Positions 4,250 through 8,075 of a stretch of DNA of 8,075 nucleotides are shown here, one piece after another. Position 1 is the first letter of the stretch, and every line of letters starts with the position of its first letter. The DNA is from an uncultured Oscillospiraceae bacterium (GTDB lineage: Bacteria; Bacillota; Clostridia; Oscillospirales; Acutalibacteraceae), in NCBI GenBank assembly GCA_900554535.1, contig USIA01000085.1:1-8075 (forward strand), read 5' to 3'. A program made the position numbers and the translations under genes. The notes beneath the pieces were generated by a model. That model ran no database searches and was not told the origin of the DNA. It was given only the letters and a program-made list of their open reading frames with translations.

Positions 4250-6649
4250 TTACGCCTGCCGCAGCGTTGCGCCGGCCGCTTCCAGCGCTTGAATGGCGTG
4301 CTGGATTGCATTGTTGATTTGCTCTTCGGTCAGGGTGCTGTCAGCGCTTTGCAGGACGATTCGCAGCGCAACGCTCTTCATGCCGCTGGCGATCTGCTCG
4401 CCCTGGTAGACATCAAAGACCTCAACCTTATCGAGCAGCTTGCCTGCACCTTTGCGGATCGCCTTTTCCAGTACAGCGACCGGCAGGTCTTCCCGGCAAA
4501 TCAATGCCAGGTCGCGCGAAACGGCGGGGAACTTCGGCAAGGGTGTGTAGTGCAGGTCGAGCTGCGCGTGTGCTTCCAGCGCCGCCATGTCCAGTTCAAT
4601 GCAATAGACACTCGTCTCTTCCAGCCCGAAATTTTCCGCGACCTGCGGATGCACCTGCGCGACGGTGCCAAGCAGGTCCGGCCCGCAGGAGAGCACCGCG
4701 CATCGGCCGGGATGATAATACGGCAGGTCCGAACAGGCGTTGGCCTCCCAGTCCGGGATGTGCAGGCGGGCAAACAGCGTTTCGATCATGCCCTTGGCGG
4801 TAAAGAAATCGCACCCATTCCCGTACATGCCGCACAGCAGTGTGCAGGTTTCGTCGGGCAGCTCGTTTTCGCCTTTGGGCAGGTAGGCACTCGCCAGTTC
4901 ATAGAGGCAGGCGCTTTCGTTGCGGTTGTTGTAGTTGCGGGAGAGCACGTCCAGCATGCTGGGCAGAGCGGTGGTGCGCATCATGCTCGTGTCCTCTCCC
5001 AGCGGGTTGCGGATGATGACCGAACGGCGCAACGGGCTGTCTGCCGGCAGCAAAATTTTGTCATAGGTCTTGGGCGCAAAGAACGAATAGGTCATGATCT
5101 CGTCCGCGCCCAGGCTCTCCATCAGTGTGGAAACCAGACGCTGGAACCGCTGATGCGGGGTCAGGCGGCCCTCGGCGCCGCCGGGCAGAGGCGTGCTTTC
5201 GATTTTATTGTAGCCGTAAAAGCGGGCAATTTCCTCGGCAATATCTGCTTTATGCACCAAGTCCGGCCGGAAGGTCGGCACCAGGATGTCGTCCCCATCA
5301 AACGTGCATTCGAGCTTTGTGAGGATGGCTTTCATCTCATCGTCGGAAATCGTTGGCTCGCCGAGAAAATTCCGCGTCCATTCCGGCTCAAAGCGGATGC
5401 GGTGTTTTTCCTTTGTGGAATGGTCGTCCAAAATCACGCCGTCCATCACGTCGCCCGCGTCGAGCAGCTCTACGAGTTCGCACGCACGGTCAATAGCGGG
5501 CAGGCAGTTGTTCGGATCCAACCCCTTTTCAAAGCGAGCGGATGCCTCGGTGCGCATGCCCTGATCGCGGGCCGTGGTGCGCACGCTGACTCCATTGAAG
5601 CAGGCAGACTCAAAGACGATGGTTGTCGTGCTGTCGAGAATGCCGCTGTTTTCGCCGCCCATAACGCCTGCAATGGCAATGGGCCGGGCTGCGTCCGCGA
5701 TGACCAGCTGGTTTTCCGTCAGCGCATGCTCCACGCCATCCAGCGTCGTGATGGTTTCGCCGGCTTTGGCGCGGCGGATGCGGATTTTTGCGCCTTCTAC
5801 GCTGCGCAGGTCAAACGCGTGCATCGGCTGGCCGTATTCGAGCATCACATAGTTCGTGATGTCCACAATATTGTTGATCGGGCGCACCCCCATGGCACGC
5901 AAACGCTCGCGCATCCAACGCGGGGAGGGCTTGACGCGCACGTTCTTGACAATGCGGTTTGAATAGATGGGGCACAGGTCCGGTGCCTCGATCTTCACGT
6001 CGAGCAGGCCTGTGCAGTCACCCGCGCCGCCCTTGATCTGGGGCGTATGGCGCTTTAGGGGCAGGTCAAACGTGGCCGCCGCTTCACGTGCCAGACCGAT
6101 CATGGAGAAGCAGTCCGGACGGTTGGACGTGATCTCAAATTCGACGGTCGTGTCGTCAAAACCAATGGCCTCGCGGATATCTTTGCCAAGCGTCAAATCG
6201 CAGCCATCCTGCTCCGTCAGCACAAAGATGCCGTCTTCGATGGCGGAGGGGAAGTCATGAACAGTCAGCCCCAGCTCGCCCAGGCTGCAGAGCATGCCGT
6301 TGCTGGCCACGCCGCGCAGCTTGCCTTTTTTAATTTTTTTGCCGCCGGGCAGGGTGCTGCCGTGCAGCGCGACCGGCACATAGTCGCCGACTTTCAAATT
6401 TTGCGCGCCGGTGACGATTTGCAACGGCTCGCCGCTGCCGGTGTCGATCTGGGTGATCCAGAGGTGGTCGCTGTCCGGATGGCGCTCCAGCGAAAGCACA
6501 CGGCCTACGATGACCTTACTGATTTCCACTCCCTCGGTGCGCCAGCTCTCGACTTTGCTGCCAGAGAGGGTGATCGCTTCTGTAAATTGCCGCAGCGGCA
6601 TTTCCGGAAGATCTACGAATTCTTTTAACCAACGCATGGAAAGGTTCAT
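4250..6649 (-). CDS. pheT: Phenylalanyl-tRNA synthetase beta subunit
   Basis: PheT forms the alpha2-beta2 synthetase with PheS and handles tRNA binding and editing of mischarged Tyr-tRNA(Phe). The protein is 799 residues, normal for the family. In order I see a start MNLSMRWLKEFVDLP, the OB-fold tRNA-binding domain (about 40-150, with VGRVLSLERHPDSDHLWI and SNGMLCSLGELGL), and SNRPDCFSMIGLAREAAA. Next come the B3/B4 editing domain (VDITNYVMLEYGQPMHAFDL, GVMGGENSG) and the B5 domain. A catalytic-like core with IRNPLGEDTSMMRT follows, then the C-terminal FDX-ACB domain (LPKFPAVSRDLALIC to the end). The frame extends upstream to 6736, but family resemblance begins at ATG 6649, which I take as the start. 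Its ribosome binding site is poor, at best GTGGGAT (6659-6665); ATG 6637 is an alternative. It follows pheS by 173 bp, which is long for this pair. Confidence 0.96.
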   Translation of the reverse strand: MNLSMRWLKEFVDLPEMPLRQFTEAITLSGSKVESWRTEGVEISKVIVGRVLSLERHPDSDHLWITQIDTGSGEPLQIVTGAQNLKVGDYVPVALHGSTLPGGKKIKKGKLRGVASNGMLCSLGELGLTVHDFPSAIEDGIFVLTEQDGCDLTLGKDIREAIGFDDTTVEFEITSNRPDCFSMIGLAREAAATFDLPLKRHTPQIKGGAGDCTGLLDVKIEAPDLCPIYSNRIVKNVRVKPSPRWMRERLRAMGVRPINNIVDITNYVMLEYGQPMHAFDLRSVEGAKIRIRRAKAGETITTLDGVEHALTENQLVIADAARPIAIAGVMGGENSGILDSTTTIVFESACFNGVSVRTTARDQGMRTEASARFEKGLDPNNCLPAIDRACELVELLDAGDVMDGVILDDHSTKEKHRIRFEPEWTRNFLGEPTISDDEMKAILTKLECTFDGDDILVPTFRPDLVHKADIAEEIARFYGYNKIESTPLPGGAEGRLTPHQRFQRLVSTLMESLGADEIMTYSFFAPKTYDKILLPADSPLRRSVIIRNPLGEDTSMMRTTALPSMLDVLSRNYNNRNESACLYELASAYLPKGENELPDETCTLLCGMYGNGCDFFTAKGMIETLFARLHIPDWEANACSDLPYYHPGRCAVLSCGPDLLGTVAQVHPQVAENFGLEETSVYCIELDMAALEAHAQLDLHYTPLPKFPAVSRDLALICREDLPVAVLEKAIRKGAGKLLDKVEVFDVYQGEQIASGMKSVALRIVLQSADSTLTEEQINNAIQHAIQALEAAGATLRQA

Positions 6650-6822
6650 TGTATCGGTATCCCACACTTTCTGTAATTTCAGTTTGATTGGAATGTTTGA
6701 GAACGGCTGATTTTCAGTCGAGCAGCATAGCCTCAATCGGGTGCAGCGATCTCGCCTTTAACGCGTCCAGATGCTTGATTTCTGCGCTCTTTTGTTGGCA
6801 GGCCGCACGCCGATTATAAAAT
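6650..6822 (-). other. Long pheS-pheT spacer with a possible internal -10
   Basis: This 173-bp stretch separates two genes that are usually nearly adjacent. On the - strand a perfect TATAAT (6813-6818) lies just after the pheS stop, but at 17-bp spacing its -35 position is only a T-run, so an internal promoter is uncertain. A short imperfect hairpin, CGACTGA with TCAGCCG, lies around 6704-6720. I found no tRNA, terminator or convincing small gene. Confidence 0.35.
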
Positions 6823-7845
6823 TTAGAACTGCTCCAAAAAACGCACGTCGTTCTCATAGAACAGACGAATGTCGTCAATGTTATATTTGCGCATCGTGAT
6901 GCGCTCCAGGCCAATGCCAAAGGCAAAGCCTGTGTAGACCTCCGGGTCAATGCCGCAGTTTTGCAGCACCTTCGGGTGCACCATGCCGCAGCCGAGAATT
7001 TCGATCCACCCCTCGCCTTTGCACAGGCGGCAGCCCTCGCCGTGGCAATGGAAGCACTGCACGTCCACTTCGGCGCTCGGCTCGGTGAAGGGGAAGTGGT
7101 GCGGCCGGAAGCGCACCACGCTGTCCTCGCCGTAAAGCCGCTTGATGAATGTCTCAAGCGTACTTTTCAGGTTTGCAAACGTGATGCCCTTGTCCACCAC
7201 CAGGCCCTCGATCTGGTGGAACAGCGGGGAATGGGTGGCGTCGAGCGCATCGCTGCGATAGCACCGGCCCGGCGCTATCACACGGATGGGCGGCTTTTGT
7301 TTTTCCATGGTGCGCACCTGCACCGGGCTTGTCTGTGTACGCAGGAGGATGTTGTCGTTGATATAGAACGTATCCTGCTCGTCGCGTGCGGGATGGCCCT
7401 TGGGGATATTCAATGCCTCAAAGTTATAGTAATCGTACTCGACCTCCGGGCCTTCGGCAATCGAAAAGCCCATGCCCAGGAAAATTTCCTTGAGCTCGTC
7501 GAGCGCCAGGGAGAGCGGATGCTTGACGCCCACCTTTTTGGCTTTGCCCGGCAGCGTGACGTCCAGTTTCTCGGCAGCCAGGCGCGCCTGGAACTGCTGT
7601 TCTTTGAAAGCGGAATTGCGGGCGTCGAGCGCAGCCGTGATGTCGGCGCGGATTTCATTGGCCAGTTTGCCGACCACCGGACGTTCTTCAGAGGAAAGCT
7701 TTCCCATTTGTTTGAGAATTGCAGTCAGCTCGCCCTTTTTACCCAGATACCGGACGCGCAGTGCCTCCAGCTCTTTTTGGTCCGCAGCGGCGGAGAGGTC
7801 TGCCATGGCCTTGGCGCGGATTGCTTGCAGATCGTCTTGTAACAT
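6823..7845 (-). CDS. pheS: Phenylalanyl-tRNA synthetase alpha subunit
   Basis: PheS is the catalytic class IIc subunit that activates phenylalanine and charges tRNA(Phe). The 340-residue length is typical. Residues 1 to about 95 form the N-terminal coiled-coil that contacts tRNA (with RVRYLGKKGELTAILKQMG). Then come HPLSLALDELKEIFLGMGF, EGPEVEYDYYNFEALN and HPARDEQDTFY. Motif 2 is GRCYRSDALDATHSPLFHQIEG (193-214, cited as a landmark). Motif 3 is GFAFGIGLERI (306-316), with the expected alanine at 308 in the Phe pocket. Residues C264, C267, C272 and C275 form a CX2CX4CX2C cluster, a zinc-knuckle pattern I remember from clostridial PheS. ATG 7845 has AGGAAGGA (7856-7863) 10 bp upstream. It is the first gene after the T-box leader and is controlled by it. 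Confidence 0.97.
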   Translation of the reverse strand: MLQDDLQAIRAKAMADLSAAADQKELEALRVRYLGKKGELTAILKQMGKLSSEERPVVGKLANEIRADITAALDARNSAFKEQQFQARLAAEKLDVTLPGKAKKVGVKHPLSLALDELKEIFLGMGFSIAEGPEVEYDYYNFEALNIPKGHPARDEQDTFYINDNILLRTQTSPVQVRTMEKQKPPIRVIAPGRCYRSDALDATHSPLFHQIEGLVVDKGITFANLKSTLETFIKRLYGEDSVVRFRPHHFPFTEPSAEVDVQCFHCHGEGCRLCKGEGWIEILGCGMVHPKVLQNCGIDPEVYTGFAFGIGLERITMRKYNIDDIRLFYENDVRFLEQF

Positions 7846-7870
7846 GCGTTTGTGTTCCTTCCTTTCTTAA

Positions 7871-7905
7871 AACAAAAAGCCCCGCCCCAGTAAAGGGGCG
7901 AAGGC
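7871..7905 (-). terminator. Regulated terminator of the pheST T-box
   Basis: On the - strand, GCCTTCGCCCC (7895-7905) pairs, with G-U pairs, with GGGGCGGGGC (7879-7888), followed by TTTTTGTTTT. The 5' arm overlaps sequence needed by the antiterminator that contains the T-box, as expected for tRNA-controlled readthrough. It ends 25 bp before the pheS ATG. Confidence 0.87.
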
Positions 7906-8059
7906 TCTGCTTCGCGGTACCACCCTAAATTTGTACTCAAAAGGCCGGTAACGGGGCCAGCCGTCTGTGCCTACCGGGCGGGAAACCGCTTTCAGTACAG
8001 ACGCTCAAAAGGGAACTTCACGGAGCCTGCCGGCGGGCGCACTTCCACCCCGGCTGGCG
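7871..8059 (-). promoter_or_regulatory. T-box riboswitch leader controlling pheST
   Basis: On the - strand the canonical T-box AGGGTGGTACCGCG (7913-7926) is present; its UGGU would pair with the ACCA end of uncharged tRNA(Phe). Upstream, GUUCCCUUUUGAGC places a UUC triplet (8013-8015) a few bases before GAGC, where the specifier codon normally sits; UUC encodes phenylalanine and agrees with the gene controlled. The distal Stem I can form from GCCGG and CCGGC around GGUGGAAG. Two 6-bp stems follow: GUCUGU with ACAGAC (7997-8002, 7963-7968) and GGCUGG with CCGGCC (7957-7962, 7943-7948). Uncharged tRNA(Phe) would stabilise the antiterminator and turn the genes on. The leader is about 190 bases, on the compact side. 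The exact Stem I fold is inferred. Confidence 0.9.
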
Positions 8060-8065
8060 CTCGCT

Positions 8066-8075
8066 ATTGTATCAT
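8066..8075 (-). promoter_or_regulatory. -10 half of the pheST promoter (cut by the window edge)
   Basis: On the - strand, TGATACAAT gives TACAAT (8066-8071) preceded by TG plus one base, an extended -10. Transcription would begin near 8059, just before the T-box Stem I. The -35 lies outside the window. Confidence 0.6.

Noticed and set aside
4289..5962. 557-codon open frame on the + strand opposite pheT
   Set aside because: pheT is unmistakable on the other strand. The product has no family resemblance and a composition typical of antisense frames.
6704..6722. GACTGAAAATC in the pheS-pheT spacer, like the tRNA(Phe) anticodon loop
   Set aside because: No D arm, T arm or acceptor stem surrounds it, so the short match is most likely chance.
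6961..7842. 293-codon open frame on the + strand opposite pheS
   Set aside because: It is antisense to a complete, well-conserved pheS and has no recognisable motif.

Overview
The window reads as a chromosomal piece of a fairly G+C-rich Bacillota genome, most likely a gut-type clostridial relative such as Oscillospiraceae/Ruminococcaceae. Three things point there: a T-box leader upstream of pheST, an IreB/YrzL-type phosphoprotein gene, and the wording of the purine genes. The genus-level guess is inference from protein resemblance, not a search result.

Layout. Bases 1-2130 (+ strand) carry the 3' part of the AICAR formyltransferase gene (purH) followed by complete purD, the tail of a purine biosynthesis operon. 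Two strong hairpins at 2196-2250 and 2281-2331 close this unit and separate it from a convergent two-gene unit on the - strand. That unit is ireB (2653-2898) and a 97-residue protein of unknown function (2325-2618) that appears to start at a TTG codon behind a perfect Shine-Dalgarno. A good sigma-A-type promoter (2929-2957) drives it.

Bases 2988-4074 are a complete insertion sequence with one intact DDE transposase of the IS481-like group. It has 27-bp imperfect terminal inverted repeats and is flanked by an unusually long perfect direct repeat of 26 bp (27 if one shared base is counted). It sits 3 bp upstream of the ireB -35 box, between ireB and pheT.

Bases 4250-7845 (- strand) hold pheT and pheS, the two subunits of phenylalanyl-tRNA synthetase. 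They are separated by an unusually long 173-bp gap. Upstream of pheS, at the right edge, is a compact T-box riboswitch with a candidate UUC (Phe) specifier, the canonical AGGGTGGTACCGCG motif, a terminator, and the -10 half of its promoter.

The gene content is housekeeping. The parts worth a second look are the insertion sequence (long target duplication, palindromic left tip, an inverted repeat that could hide the transposase ribosome binding site, contact with the ireB promoter), the unknown partner of IreB, the pheS-pheT spacer, and the T-box. I do not see evidence for a new defence or biosynthetic system here.
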